A stretch of DNA of 64,000 nt from Spirochaetales bacterium (GCA_018433865.1 JAHDQJ010000003.1:124001-188000); one strand, 5' to 3'. Positions 35,258 to 44,079 are shown, numbered from the stretch's first letter. Notes: generated by a model from the sequence alone, not told the origin. Numbers and translations are program-made.

Positions 35258-35889
35258 CCTAACCTTATGATCGCATTCCTGAAGAGGAACTCCTCGGATT
35301 CGTGCAATGTCTTGCCCGCAAGCACTGCTTCGTGCTCCTCGAGAAGTTTCGCGAGGACACTGACTACCTGACGCTTATCATAGCCCATATCGGCCAATGC
35401 GGCAACAAGGTCCTCGTAGCGCCGGTCAAGCGTTCCCGTCCCTTGGTCCGCCTGCCCCCGCTTGGGCATCTCGAGCGTCACGGTATCGCGCAACGCGAGG
35501 ACGATCTTCTGCGATGTCTTCGGACCGACACCGGGTATGGTGGCAAGGAACTGCAGGTCATTCGCATCCAGCGCCTTGATGAAGGCACGGACCTGGACGC
35601 CGCTGAGTATCTTCATCGCCTGTCGGGGACCGATCCCATTGACCTTGATCAACTCGAGGAAGAGCATCCGTTCCTCCTCATCGGTGAATCCGAAGAGGGT
35701 CATGCTCTCCTCCCGGTGCTGCAGGTGCGAAAGCAAGCGGACCTGCCGTTTCGCATCCCCGTGCAACTGGCTGAGCTTGCTCGCAGTCTGGCTTGAGATG
35801 ACGAGCGAATACTCCACTCCTGAGGCGGTCCTGATCACCGCTTCGTTCGCCCCTACGTGGATTATCTCTCCGATCACCGCATGGATCAT
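35254..35889 (-). CDS. ruvA: Holliday junction-binding protein RuvA
   Basis: A 211-residue RuvA, with an OB-fold N-terminal domain ([13 protein letters not shown]), two helix-hairpin-helix motifs ([32 protein letters not shown]) and a C-terminal domain III ([18 protein letters not shown]) that binds RuvB. AGGAGG sits 5 nt before the ATG. It overlaps ruvB by 4 bp. Confidence 0.97.
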   Translation of the reverse strand: MIHAVIGEIIHVGANEAVIRTASGVEYSLVISSQTASKLSQLHGDAKRQVRLLSHLQHREESMTLFGFTDEEERMLFLELIKVNGIGPRQAMKILSGVQVRAFIKALDANDLQFLATIPGVGPKTSQKIVLALRDTVTLEMPKRGQADQGTGTLDRRYEDLVAALADMGYDKRQVVSVLAKLLEEHEAVLAGKTLHESEEFLFRNAIIRLG

Positions 35890-35898
35890 CGCAACCTC

Positions 35899-36390
35899 CT
35901 ACAGTCCTATCCTCTTTCCCAACACACCGTTCGTGGCATAACAGATGGCCGCGGCAAGTGAGTCCGCGGCATGATCGGGCGAAGGCACGGTCTCGAGCTT
36001 CAGCAGGAGGCGGACCATCTCCTGCACCTGATGTTTCTCTGCGGTTCCGTATCCGGTCACCGCCATCTTGATTTGCAACGGCGTGAACAGGGTCACCGGT
36101 ATGCCTTGCAACGACATCTGTTGGATGATCGCTCCGATCACTTTCGCCACAGTGATGGCGGAACTGACGTTCTTCGCGAAGAAGATGTCCTCCATCGAGA
36201 CCGCATCGACCTTGAACTGCGTGGCAAGCGAACCGACATCGTTCGCGATCGCGTGAATGCGAGATTCGATGGGTGTCTTCGCCTCCGTCTTCACCACACC
36301 AAAGGAAACAGGCCGGTAGCGTTGGCCAACAATGTCGACCACACCCCAGCCTGTCTTCGCGATCCCTGGATCTATGCCAAGAACCAGCAT
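35899..36390 (-). CDS. ruvC: Holliday junction resolvase RuvC
   Basis: A 163-residue RuvC with the four acidic catalytic positions visible: GIDPG (Asp7), MEDIFFAKN (Glu) and the C-terminal PDHAADSLAAA pair. It cuts four-way junctions after RuvAB migration. The ATG at 36390 is one base after the yebC stop, with a GAAGAG-like ribosome site inside the yebC end. Confidence 0.96.
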   Translation of the reverse strand: MLVLGIDPGIAKTGWGVVDIVGQRYRPVSFGVVKTEAKTPIESRIHAIANDVGSLATQFKVDAVSMEDIFFAKNVSSAITVAKVIGAIIQQMSLQGIPVTLFTPLQIKMAVTGYGTAEKHQVQEMVRLLLKLETVPSPDHAADSLAAAICYATNGVLGKRIGL

Positions 36391-36391
36391 C

Positions 36392-37138
36392 TTACTCTTC
36401 TTCGTCGTTGAAGTCGTCAGGTATGTCGAGGTTTGAGGAGACCTGCTGCACGTCATCAAGCTCCTCGAGACGCTCGATGATCTTGAGCACCTTCCGGATC
36501 TTCTCGTCATCGAGGGATACGGTGGTATCGGCGATCTTGCTCACTTCGGCGGAACTTTCCGAGAAACCGGCACCCTGCATCCCCTCGAGCACCGTGTTGA
36601 AGTCACTGGGATCGGTGACGACCTCGATGACTCCGGACGAGCTGCTGATATCCTCGGCACCGAGCTCGAGTGCCGACTCGAGGATCTGGTCCTCGGTGTA
36701 TTGTTCCCCGTCGTAGGTGATGATGCCCTTGGTCTGGAACATGTAGGCGACGCTGCCACTTGTCCCGAGTGATCCGCCAAGTTTGGTGAGGGTGCTGCGC
36801 ACATCCGCGGCAGTCCTGTTCTTGTTATCGGTCAGCGTATCGATGATCAGGGCAACTCCGCCAGGTGCATACCCTTCATAGGTGAGCTCGTAGTAGACGG
36901 ACCCGTCCATCTCTCCAGCACCCTTCTTGATTGCCCGCTCGATGTTGTCCTTGGGCATGTTGTCGGCACGAGCCTTGAGCATCGCGGTACGCAACCGTGC
37001 GTTGGACTCGGGATCGCTTCCACCCATTTTTGCCGCCACGGAAATTTCCTTGATCAGCTTGGTGAATTTTTGCCCACGCTTTGCGTCTGCAATACCTTTC
37101 TTGTGCTTGATGGTTGCCCATTTGCTATGGCCGGACAT
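36392..37138 (-). CDS. yebC: YebC/TACO1-family regulator or translation factor
   Basis: A 248-residue protein starting MSGHSKWATIKHKKG, the YebC hallmark, with NMPKDNIERAIKKG and YEGYAPGGVALI following. Family members are described as DNA-binding regulators or as factors easing translation of proline-rich tracts. Adjacency to ruvC is widespread. The ATG at 37138 has AGAGG upstream. The C-terminus is acidic. No clear promoter was found in the 82-bp gap after hemW. Confidence 0.95.
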   Translation of the reverse strand: MSGHSKWATIKHKKGIADAKRGQKFTKLIKEISVAAKMGGSDPESNARLRTAMLKARADNMPKDNIERAIKKGAGEMDGSVYYELTYEGYAPGGVALIIDTLTDNKNRTAADVRSTLTKLGGSLGTSGSVAYMFQTKGIITYDGEQYTEDQILESALELGAEDISSSSGVIEVVTDPSDFNTVLEGMQGAGFSESSAEVSKIADTTVSLDDEKIRKVLKIIERLEELDDVQQVSSNLDIPDDFNDEEE

Positions 37139-37220
37139 ATGTGAACCTCTTTGTATTGTTTCAGTCTCTGATGTACTCACTCAACTGGCACATTAGCCTA
37201 GCATGCGTGAAAATTCACTG

Positions 37221-38405
37221 TCAAGAGGGGGGCCTCAGCGCAGAGGAAAGGTGCAGGATGATGGCGTCACAAACCATCAACCCCTCTTTGGTGAGCGAGA
37301 AGCGTGCATCGGAATCGGTGAACAGGTTCAGCTCCCCGCCACGAAGCGCCTCGACCTGAGAAGCGAACAGGTCGTCGAACGGCACACCGAACCGAAAGAG
37401 CCAACGATTCTTGTCGATGCCATCCGAGGTGCGCAGGCTCATCAGCAATTGCTCCTCCATCACTTCATGACGGTGCAACATCTCGGTCCCGTAGGTCGAG
37501 AACGGTTTGCCCTCCAGATAGGCATGCACCGAAGGAGCTCCCGTGATCCTGAGCGCACGGTCCGAGCAGGCGATCGTTCCCGCGGCGGTCGGACCGAGTC
37601 CCACATAATCGTCCAGGTTCCAATACCGTTCGTTGTGGATACATCGGCTCTGCAAAGAACGGGCGAAATTGCTGATCTCATACTGTGCGAATCCGAGGAC
37701 CTCCAAATGCTCCCAGCAGGAACGCAGCATCTTTTCTTCATCATCCTCATCCAGCAGTACCAACGCATCGGAACCGACACGACGAGCCAACTGCGTTCCC
37801 TCTTCCACGGTAAGGTTGTACAGGGATATGTGGTCAGGTTCCGCAAGGCTGACAAGATCGTCTATATCATCGAGCGCATCAGTCACCGACTGCCCGGGAA
37901 TGCAGGTCATCAGGTCACAATTGAGTCGCCAACCGGTCCTCTTCCTCATCCGGCCGACCAAGTCGAGCGCCTGGACCATGTGCTCGAGTTTCGCATTCCT
38001 CCCCAGCGTGTCGAGATGTTGCTGGCGGAGGCTCTGTATGCCGATGCTGATCCGGTTCAGGCCCGATCCCGCAAGAGCCTCGTGCTCAGCGGTTATCGAC
38101 TCGGGATTGATTTCCATGGTGATCTCACAGGGAGGACCGAGAGCCTGTATCGGCTCCAGCAGTGTGCACAGCTGTTGCACGCTGAGGATCCCGGGATTTC
38201 CCCCGCCGAGAAAAACCGTCTCGAACGGATGTGTGCGCATCGCACACAGCTGCCGGATTTCCTCAAGAAGATTCTGGTGAAAGCGTTCGACCAACGAGCA
38301 CTCGTACATGCTCTGCGGCAGGGAGTAGAATGCACAATAGGCACATTTCTCCCGACAGAACGGGATGTGGATGTACAGGGAAAGCGGTGCGTGCGCTGGG
38401 ATCAT
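37221..38405 (-). CDS. hemW: HemW-like radical SAM protein (heme chaperone family)
   Basis: A 394-residue radical SAM protein with CREKCAYCAF (CxxxCxYC, about residues 17-24), FLGGGNPGILS (the family usually has GGGTPS), EINPES, GIQSL and a C-terminal HemW domain with NERYWNLDDYVGLGPTAAG. HemW, unlike HemN, has no demonstrated coproporphyrinogen dehydrogenase activity and is a heme chaperone. It lies 17 bp after lepB. Its ribosome site is weak. Confidence 0.9.
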   Translation of the reverse strand: MIPAHAPLSLYIHIPFCREKCAYCAFYSLPQSMYECSLVERFHQNLLEEIRQLCAMRTHPFETVFLGGGNPGILSVQQLCTLLEPIQALGPPCEITMEINPESITAEHEALAGSGLNRISIGIQSLRQQHLDTLGRNAKLEHMVQALDLVGRMRKRTGWRLNCDLMTCIPGQSVTDALDDIDDLVSLAEPDHISLYNLTVEEGTQLARRVGSDALVLLDEDDEEKMLRSCWEHLEVLGFAQYEISNFARSLQSRCIHNERYWNLDDYVGLGPTAAGTIACSDRALRITGAPSVHAYLEGKPFSTYGTEMLHRHEVMEEQLLMSLRTSDGIDKNRWLFRFGVPFDDLFASQVEALRGGELNLFTDSDARFSLTKEGLMVCDAIILHLSSALRPPS

Positions 38406-38422
38406 CTGGGCAAGTGCGCGAC

Positions 38423-39421
38423 TCAGGAGACGCCTCCCATGCGTCCGAGAGGCCAGAACCTGAAACGTACGCGACCGATCACGTCCTTGTGTTCAACCGG
38501 ACCGAAATAACGTCCATCCTGGGAGTTGTCACGATTGTCACCCAATGGCAACACATGCCCTTCCGGGACATAGATGCCTGCTTCATAGCGCGCTGCGAGC
38601 GATCTTGCTCCGATGTCCGAAGGATCGATCTGATGGAGGGTCCTGGTCCTCGCGTGTTCGACCTGGTAATGATCCACGAGGCCCCGGTAATCGGCTACGC
38701 TCCGATATGCCTGCAACAGGTATGCGGGTGAGGCGGAGGAGAGTCCCGCCTCCTGGTATCCCATCAACGCGCCATAGGCATTGATGCCGGCATATCGTGA
38801 GCTTTCGATGCTCTGGTGCGGAGCTTCGGAAAGCCCTGCGCTTCGGCGGTATTCCTTCTCGGCCGTGAACGTAGGCTGTCCACCGCTTTTCAGGAACAAG
38901 GACCCGTCACTGAAACGTACCGTATCGCCTGCCAGCGCCGCGGCGCGTTTCACATACAGACGCTCGCGCATGTTCCCTTCATCATCCACATCAATGTTCA
39001 CGAGTGAGAAGGAGGCCATGTAGACGATCTGGGAAAGCACGTCGAAAATCGGACCTTTCGATTCATATTCGGGATTGTAGAACACGATCACATCGTCACG
39101 AAGCGGAATGCGACGATCGAGGATCTTCGGTCCTCCGGGATACAGCTCTATGCCATAACTGGTCTTGCTCACGAACACCCGATCCTTGATGAGCAGGGTC
39201 TCCTCCATCGAGGGAGAGGGTATCATGAACAGCTGGAACAGATACTGGTTCAACAGAAGCACGAAAATGACGGCGAACACGATCGCATCGAGCCAGCTGA
39301 ACAGCTCTCCCTTGAAGGTTTTCTTGACCGCTCGGGCGGCTTTCTCACGGGCGAGGCGGACTCTCCTTCTGGTGAGGCAGGCTTCGGTGACGCGTTGTAT
39401 CCAATCGAGATATGCTCTCAT
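38423..39421 (-). CDS. lepB: Signal peptidase I
   Basis: A 332-residue membrane protease with a basic N-terminus, one TM (LDAIVFAVIFVLLLNQYLFQLF), catalytic Ser in IPSPSMEETL (about residue 71), catalytic Lys in YVKRAAALAGDTV and the GDNRDNSQDGRYFGPV box. An insert of about 80 residues, rich in Tyr/Ser/Ala, sits between the Lys region and the GDN box. It cleaves signal peptides of exported proteins. The predicted promoter would place the transcript start at or next to the ATG, and no Shine-Dalgarno is visible. Confidence 0.95.
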   Translation of the reverse strand: MRAYLDWIQRVTEACLTRRRVRLAREKAARAVKKTFKGELFSWLDAIVFAVIFVLLLNQYLFQLFMIPSPSMEETLLIKDRVFVSKTSYGIELYPGGPKILDRRIPLRDDVIVFYNPEYESKGPIFDVLSQIVYMASFSLVNIDVDDEGNMRERLYVKRAAALAGDTVRFSDGSLFLKSGGQPTFTAEKEYRRSAGLSEAPHQSIESSRYAGINAYGALMGYQEAGLSSASPAYLLQAYRSVADYRGLVDHYQVEHARTRTLHQIDPSDIGARSLAARYEAGIYVPEGHVLPLGDNRDNSQDGRYFGPVEHKDVIGRVRFRFWPLGRMGGVS

Positions 39422-39427
39422 GCAGTC

Positions 39428-39456
39428 AAGCTACCACAAACGGATGCCATTGACAA
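39428..39456 (-). promoter_or_regulatory. Predicted lepB promoter, -35 shared with the divergent gene
   Basis: Minus strand TTGTCA (39456-39451), 17-nt spacer, TAGCTT (39433-39428). The start site would fall about at the lepB ATG (39421), implying a leaderless or near-leaderless mRNA. Confidence 0.5.
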
Positions 39457-39478
39457 TAAGGCGCCGCAAAGGTACTTT
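39450..39478 (+). promoter_or_regulatory. Predicted promoter of the SUMF1-like gene and smpB
   Basis: TTGACA (39450-39455), 17-nt spacer, TACTTT (39473-39478). Its -35 hexamer overlaps the lepB -35 on the opposite strand. Confidence 0.6.
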
Positions 39479-39506
39479 TCTAAGGATGAAAAAACGCGGA
39501 GAAGAA

Positions 39507-40958
39507 ATGCCCATCAACGTGGAACCGGTCCGACTCAAGCCCCTGTTCGGCATGCCGGCAGGAGTCTATCTCACTGTATTGTATGCACTGATCATCGTGG
39601 TGGTGCTCTTTCTCGTCGCATTCCTTCCCGGCATCTTGAATAGCGGGAAGCGGGTCACCTTCACCAGCGACACCTCACCTGTCTCGGTGTCCGTCGATGG
39701 CATTCACCTCGGGACCGCTCCGGTCACGGCATTCATCGAACCCGGTTCCCATGAGGCCGTCTATTCGTTCGGCGATGCCCTGCATGCCTCGGTGCCATTC
39801 GAGGTTTCCCATCCGGTGTTCCTCACCTGGTTGTTCCCGAGAAGCCAACGAGTCGTCTCAAAGACACTCTTTGCAGATGCTGATGATTTTACGAGGTATC
39901 TTGAGTCGATGTTCGATGAGACTGTCGCATGGTCGGCCGTGAGTACCGATGCACGGTACCACCGCCCCCCATTGATCATGCAGGCTGCAGAGAGTGCACT
40001 GCACTCCGGATTGCAAGGGATCGGGGAGCCGATGTACCGGTTCCTCTCCTCGCTGGCCTTGCACATCGGATCGACCGACATGTTGCAGGAGTTCGGGCAA
40101 GCGTTCTCCCTCCTGGAAGATTCGGATATCTTCACCGCAAGACAGAAGGAATCCTTGACAGGCGACCTGGCTGCGATCGGTGATATCTTCTCTGGCAAGG
40201 AAGGAAAGACTGTCGGCCTTGCGGCTGAACAACGGGAAATCCCGTTCTCCCGGACCGCCCTGTCGGTGGATGCGAACGGATTCTCCCCGATCATCGGCTT
40301 TTCCTACAGCGGAGGCCGATACACGAAGGGAACCGTCACAGACCGCTCGTATCCTGCGATCCTCGAGATGGGTGTCCTCTCCGAAGTAGAGTACTTCTCC
40401 ATTGCCGCGCTCGAGACGACTGAATACCAATGGGCCCGTTTCATCGAGGCGAATCCGTATTGGGCGAAGACGAACATCACACGGTTGGTACAGGATGGTA
40501 TGGTGGACGAGAATTATCTGGCAGGCATCTTCCCGACGGTAACGGTGATGAACAACCGTCCCATCAGGAACATCTCATGGTACGCCGCGGAGGCGTACAC
40601 CCGATGGCTTTCCGAGGCAAGCGGCAAACAGGTGTTCCTCCCGAGCGAAGCACAATGGGAGACCGCCGCCACAAGCGTCCGGCAGAAACCCTATCTCAGC
40701 ACGACGGTGGCCATGGCCCAGAGTGACGGACCTTCCGGCATGCTCGGTGGCTATTGGGAATTCACCGGAGACGACCATGTTCCCTTGGCACGGTATCTCG
40801 GCAGGGAGGCTGCGTTTACCTCCCTCGCGAGTGACGTGGTGGTCAAGGGTGGATCATACCTGAACGACCCGGCGCGCATCACCTCTACCACCGTCGGGAT
40901 CCTCGGTCGGGCCGAGTGCTCCGAGACAGCCGGGTTCAGGGTCGCGTGGACCGAGTGA
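39507..40958 (+). CDS. Membrane-anchored PEGA plus FGE/SUMF1-like domain protein
   Basis: A 483-residue protein with one TM near the N-terminus (YLTVLYALIIVVVLFLVAFL), a PEGA-like segment (SPVSVSVDGIHLGTAPVTAFIEPGSHEA) and a C-terminal formylglycine-generating-enzyme-like fold: ETTEYQWARFIEANPYW, NISWYAAEAYTRWLSEASGKQVFLPSEAQWE and VKGGSYLND. The paired active-site cysteines of true FGE are not evident; the only late Cys is in RAECSE. It is likely a structural or binding protein facing the periplasm. GGAG lies 5 nt before the ATG. It is 11 bp upstream of smpB. Confidence 0.75.
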   Translation: MPINVEPVRLKPLFGMPAGVYLTVLYALIIVVVLFLVAFLPGILNSGKRVTFTSDTSPVSVSVDGIHLGTAPVTAFIEPGSHEAVYSFGDALHASVPFEVSHPVFLTWLFPRSQRVVSKTLFADADDFTRYLESMFDETVAWSAVSTDARYHRPPLIMQAAESALHSGLQGIGEPMYRFLSSLALHIGSTDMLQEFGQAFSLLEDSDIFTARQKESLTGDLAAIGDIFSGKEGKTVGLAAEQREIPFSRTALSVDANGFSPIIGFSYSGGRYTKGTVTDRSYPAILEMGVLSEVEYFSIAALETTEYQWARFIEANPYWAKTNITRLVQDGMVDENYLAGIFPTVTVMNNRPIRNISWYAAEAYTRWLSEASGKQVFLPSEAQWETAATSVRQKPYLSTTVAMAQSDGPSGMLGGYWEFTGDDHVPLARYLGREAAFTSLASDVVVKGGSYLNDPARITSTTVGILGRAECSETAGFRVAWTE

Positions 40959-40969
40959 TTGGAGACAAG

Positions 40970-41434
40970 ATGGCCAAGGATTCGATCAAGATATTGCAGA
41001 CCAACAAGAAAGCGTACTTCAATTATGAGGTGGTGGAAGATTTCGAGGCGGGCATCGCGCTCGAGGGAACCGAGGTCAAGTCGGTACGGATGAGTCGTTT
41101 CTCGTTCGGAGACAGCTATGTGAAGATCACTTCCTCAGGACTGCTCCTCGTGGCCTTGCACATCTCCCCCTACTCCCACGGTAGCATCAACAATCATGAA
41201 CCTGAGCGGGAACGGAGATTGCTGGTACATCGCCAGGAGATCAAGCGGATGAAGCGTAAGGTCGATGAGAAGGGCATGACGCTCATTCCCACGCTAGTCT
41301 ATCTGAAGGGAAACCTGGTGAAGGTTCGGATCTCGCTGTGTAGGGGAAAGCAGGCCCATGACAAACGCAACGCGATAAAGGATCGTGACATGAAACGGGA
41401 TCTGCGCAGGGAAATGAAGAATTTCAACCGTTGA
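40970..41434 (+). CDS. smpB: SmpB, tmRNA-binding protein
   Basis: A 154-residue SmpB: NKKAYFNYEVVEDFEAGIALEGTEVKSVR, ISPYSHGS, and a basic C-terminal tail (KQAHDKRNAIKDRDMKRDLRR) that enters the ribosomal A site. It partners the tmRNA encoded 56 bp downstream in trans-translation. GGAG lies 5 nt upstream of the ATG. It overlaps no neighbour and is probably co-transcribed with the preceding gene. Confidence 0.97.
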   Translation: MAKDSIKILQTNKKAYFNYEVVEDFEAGIALEGTEVKSVRMSRFSFGDSYVKITSSGLLLVALHISPYSHGSINNHEPERERRLLVHRQEIKRMKRKVDEKGMTLIPTLVYLKGNLVKVRISLCRGKQAHDKRNAIKDRDMKRDLRREMKNFNR

Positions 41435-41444
41435 TCCCTGCCAC

Positions 41445-41473
41445 TTGCCGTTTCCCCTTTTTTACCCTATACT
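41445..41473 (+). promoter_or_regulatory. Predicted promoter of ssrA
   Basis: TTGCCG (41445-41450), 17-nt spacer, TATACT (41468-41473), about 18 nt before the mature tmRNA 5' end. Confidence 0.65.
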
Positions 41474-41490
41474 CATGCCATCCCCATTTG

Positions 41491-41860
41491 GGGGGTGTAT
41501 TGGTTTCGACTGGCGTGAGGTCATGCCAGCGGTTGCAAGCGGAGCGCCAACTCCTAAAACTAGCAACACACAAAACTGCCAAGAAAGAAGACGAAGTCTC
41601 TTACGACGCAGAATACGCTCTTGCTGCCTAAGCAGTAGGGACGTACAGGCCTTGAAGGTGCCGCTCTTAACCCTCAGGTGCTTGTAACAACAAGGGCTCA
41701 CCCTGCAAAGCGCCAGTGATTGCGGGGGACAGCACAGCTGGTGTAGGAACGGAAACGTCGGCCGCTGGTCCGCCCCGTTCCGAATACACGAACAGTGGCT
41801 AAGCTTGTAGAGGCCGTTGGGTGGCACGTTAGGACGGGGGTTCGACTCCCCCCACCTCCA
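41491..41860 (+). ncRNA. ssrA: Transfer-messenger RNA (tmRNA, one-piece)
   Basis: About 370 nt. The 5' GGGGGTG pairs with 3' CACCTCC (one G-U), 5' TTGGTTTCGAC and 3' GGTTCGACTCC are the standard tRNA-like parts. The tag frame runs from a GCC resume codon at 41578 to TAA at 41629 and encodes AKKEDEVSYDAEYALAA, ending in the typical ALAA protease signal. The 3' CCA is not encoded (AGA follows the discriminator A). smpB is just upstream. The resume codon is inferred, so the tag could begin a codon or two away. Confidence 0.95.
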
Positions 41861-41870
41861 AGACACCGCT

Positions 41871-41911
41871 AAAGACCCGCCGATAGACATCCGGTCGACA
41901 GGCGGGTCTTT
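41871..41911 (+). terminator. Terminator after ssrA
   Basis: AAAGACCCGCC (41871-41881) pairs with GGCGGGTCTTT (41901-41911) over 11 bp with a 19-nt loop. The A/T ends of the stem make it usable in both directions. Confidence 0.7.
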
Positions 41912-42042
41912 GCTATCGTCACGAGTTCCCCCGCTGCATGTGGTGGAGAAGCTCGTACGATTCGTTAGTATCACGTACGGTATGTTGCACATGGATCTTG
42001 GTGACGTACCTATTCTTCATGCAAGGCAAGGCATCAAACCCT

Positions 42043-43014
42043 ATGATCATGAACCTGATATTCCTGGCTACCGGCATCGCATTGCTCGTCTGGAGCGCCG
42101 ATCGTTTCGTGGAGGGTTCGGCAACCGTTGCCAAGCGTGCAGGCATGAGTCCCCTGGTGATCGGGATGGTGATCGTAGGATTCGGCACCTCCACCCCGGA
42201 GCTGATCGTATCGGTCTTGGCCTCCGCGGAAGGTAATCCCGGGATCGCGTTGGGGAATGCCTATGGTTCGAACATCGCCAACATCGCCCTGATATTGGGC
42301 ATTGCCTCCCTGATACGTCCCTTGACAGTCCGATCCTCCATACTGAAAAAGGAATTGCCGATCCTCACCGTCATCACGATGCTCTCCGTGCTGCTCATGC
42401 TCGACCGGAAGCTGGGTCGTACCGATGGCATCGTGCTGCTCGTTGCGTTCTGCATCCTCATGTGGTGGACGATCCGCGAAGGAAGGGGCCATGTCACCGA
42501 TCCCCTTGGGGAACAGTTCGCACAGGAAAGCGAAGCACGCCGGATGGGGCTGGGCAAGGCGATATTCAGGATCGTGCTCTCCCTCGCCATCCTCATCGCG
42601 AGCTCACGGCTCCTGGTCTACGCGGCGGTCTCCATCGCAACTGCCCTCGGCATGAGCGACATGGTGATCGGACTCACCGTAGTGGCGGTGGGGACCAGCC
42701 TTCCCGAACTCGCTTCCAGCATCATCGCCGCACACAAGGGAGAACATGACATCGCTCTGGGCAATGTACTCGGATCGAACCTCTTCAATACCCTGGCGGT
42801 CGCAGGACTCGCCACCACCATACGTCCGACGGCACTCGAGGATGCGATGCTCTACCGGGACATGTCGTTCATGGGCTTGCTGACCATCTCATTATTCATT
42901 TTCGGGTACGGATTCCGAGGACGGAAGGGTCGTCTCAACCGTTTCGAGGGTGCTTTCCTCCTCATTGCCTACTTCATCTACACCTTCATCCTCATCCGTT
43001 CCACCATCCGATGA
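42043..43014 (+). CDS. Calcium/sodium antiporter (CaCA, YrbG-like)
   Basis: A 323-residue membrane protein with about ten TMs in two halves. Each half has an alpha-repeat: VGFGTSTPELIVSVLASAEGNPGIALGNAYGSN... and VAVGTSLPELASSIIAAHKGEHDIALGNVLGSN..., the exchanger ion-binding signature. It should swap Ca2+ (or similar cation) for Na+/H+. The start is uncertain: ATG 42043 has AAGG 11 nt upstream, and ATG 42020 and 42049 are alternatives. Its last 123 bp overlap the convergent gene 42892-43890. Confidence 0.88.
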   Translation: MIMNLIFLATGIALLVWSADRFVEGSATVAKRAGMSPLVIGMVIVGFGTSTPELIVSVLASAEGNPGIALGNAYGSNIANIALILGIASLIRPLTVRSSILKKELPILTVITMLSVLLMLDRKLGRTDGIVLLVAFCILMWWTIREGRGHVTDPLGEQFAQESEARRMGLGKAIFRIVLSLAILIASSRLLVYAAVSIATALGMSDMVIGLTVVAVGTSLPELASSIIAAHKGEHDIALGNVLGSNLFNTLAVAGLATTIRPTALEDAMLYRDMSFMGLLTISLFIFGYGFRGRKGRLNRFEGAFLLIAYFIYTFILIRSTIR

Positions 43015-43890
43015 CACCAGATCAGGCTGTTCCGTCACAGGTTCCTCGATGATCGGGGTCTCAACTGGTTCCGGTTCGCTCGCGACGATAGGCATCGGTT
43101 CGGGTCTCTCCACCGGCCTTGGACGGAACGAGATCGAGATGCCAGCGCTCACGGCCCTGCCGGAGTGGTCGAGGATATCGATCACGCGCAGGTCTGCCGC
43201 GACAAAGGTGAATTGCATGAATTCTACCGGCAAGAGACGCATGCCGATGTTCAGCATGCCCCGGTCCGTCGGATTCCCTCCGCTGGGCGCCTTGCTGTAG
43301 GAGACATTGCCGAAGTCGATCAGGAAATCGACATTTCCCTTGAACAGTTTCTTGAAAAGCGGAGCCTGGAACCCCATGCCGAAATCGATGTCGGTATTCA
43401 GCGAGTTGTCGAATGTATAGCCGACCAAGAGCGTCGTCTTCGAAGGCCAGCTGATGAATGTCGAGTTGAATGTGGATGCAAGATACGTCTGGGCGGCAAA
43501 CGTGGGTGTCTTGCCTACCTCAAGCATCTGTCCGACCACTCCGAATGAGAGGCTGGTGGTTCCTTTCTCAAGGAAACGCCACTTTGCATTCAACAGCATG
43601 TCGGCTTTGTCCGCGATATCCACGGCGAGGCTCGCTTCGAAATCATGGGCGAACCCGAACTGTATGTAAGGAATGTGTGCGAAGCCTTTGGAGAAATCAT
43701 AGATGGCAGAGTATCCCGTGGTGATCGTGGCATTCTTCGTGCTGGCCACAGGCAATGCACTGGGAATCACGAGATAGCCGTTGACACCTCCCATGGTGGG
43801 ATTCCCTTCATCCGATTGTGCTGCTATGGGCGAGAGCCCGAATATGGTGATAAGTAGCACGCATGCTGCGGTCCGCAAGAGTCCTTTCAT
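42892..43890 (-). CDS. Predicted outer-membrane beta-barrel protein with acidic C-terminal tail
   Basis: A 332-residue protein I do not recognise by name. It has a signal peptide (MKGLLRTAACVLLITIFGLSPIAAQ), then alternating amphipathic strands with aromatic ends (ITTGYSAIYDF, IPYIQFGFAHDFEASLAVDI, TLLVGYTF), reading as a barrel of roughly 250 residues. The last ~70 residues are Pro/Glu-rich and end in a strongly acidic stretch, encoded largely antisense to the exchanger gene. GGGGAGG lies 5 nt before the ATG. It is single-gene, divergent from rpsD. Confidence 0.75.
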   Translation of the reverse strand: MKGLLRTAACVLLITIFGLSPIAAQSDEGNPTMGGVNGYLVIPSALPVASTKNATITTGYSAIYDFSKGFAHIPYIQFGFAHDFEASLAVDIADKADMLLNAKWRFLEKGTTSLSFGVVGQMLEVGKTPTFAAQTYLASTFNSTFISWPSKTTLLVGYTFDNSLNTDIDFGMGFQAPLFKKLFKGNVDFLIDFGNVSYSKAPSGGNPTDRGMLNIGMRLLPVEFMQFTFVAADLRVIDILDHSGRAVSAGISISFRPRPVERPEPMPIVASEPEPVETPIIEEPVTEQPDLVSSDGGTDEDEGVDEVGNEEESTLETVETTLPSSESVPENE

Positions 43891-43924
43891 GATGTCCTCC
43901 CCTTTCGAAGTCGACTGTGGTTCG

Positions 43925-43953
43925 AGCATATCATTTGTGCAAGTGCAGTACAA
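43925..43953 (-). promoter_or_regulatory. Predicted promoter of the outer-membrane protein gene
   Basis: Minus strand TTGTAC (43953-43948), 17-nt spacer, TATGCT (43930-43925). Confidence 0.55.
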
Positions 43954-43998
43954 TAACAATGCATGGGAGAAACCTATCCATCGCGGCCATTTGCTTTC

Positions 43999-44027
43999 TT
44001 GAAACATATTGGAAAATTGCGTATAGT
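43999..44027 (+). promoter_or_regulatory. Predicted promoter of rpsD
   Basis: TTGAAA (43999-44004), 17-nt spacer, TATAGT (44022-44027), followed by an A/T-rich start region and a leader of about 45 nt. Confidence 0.7.
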
Positions 44028-44079
44028 ATAAAAGTTAGCGTATGCTAATAATTTCAAGGTATCAAGGTGGTCATACACG

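Noticed and set aside
41431-41631. 66-codon plus-strand ORF across the tmRNA 5' part
   Set aside because: It lies over the tmRNA tag frame; the only translated part is the tag itself.
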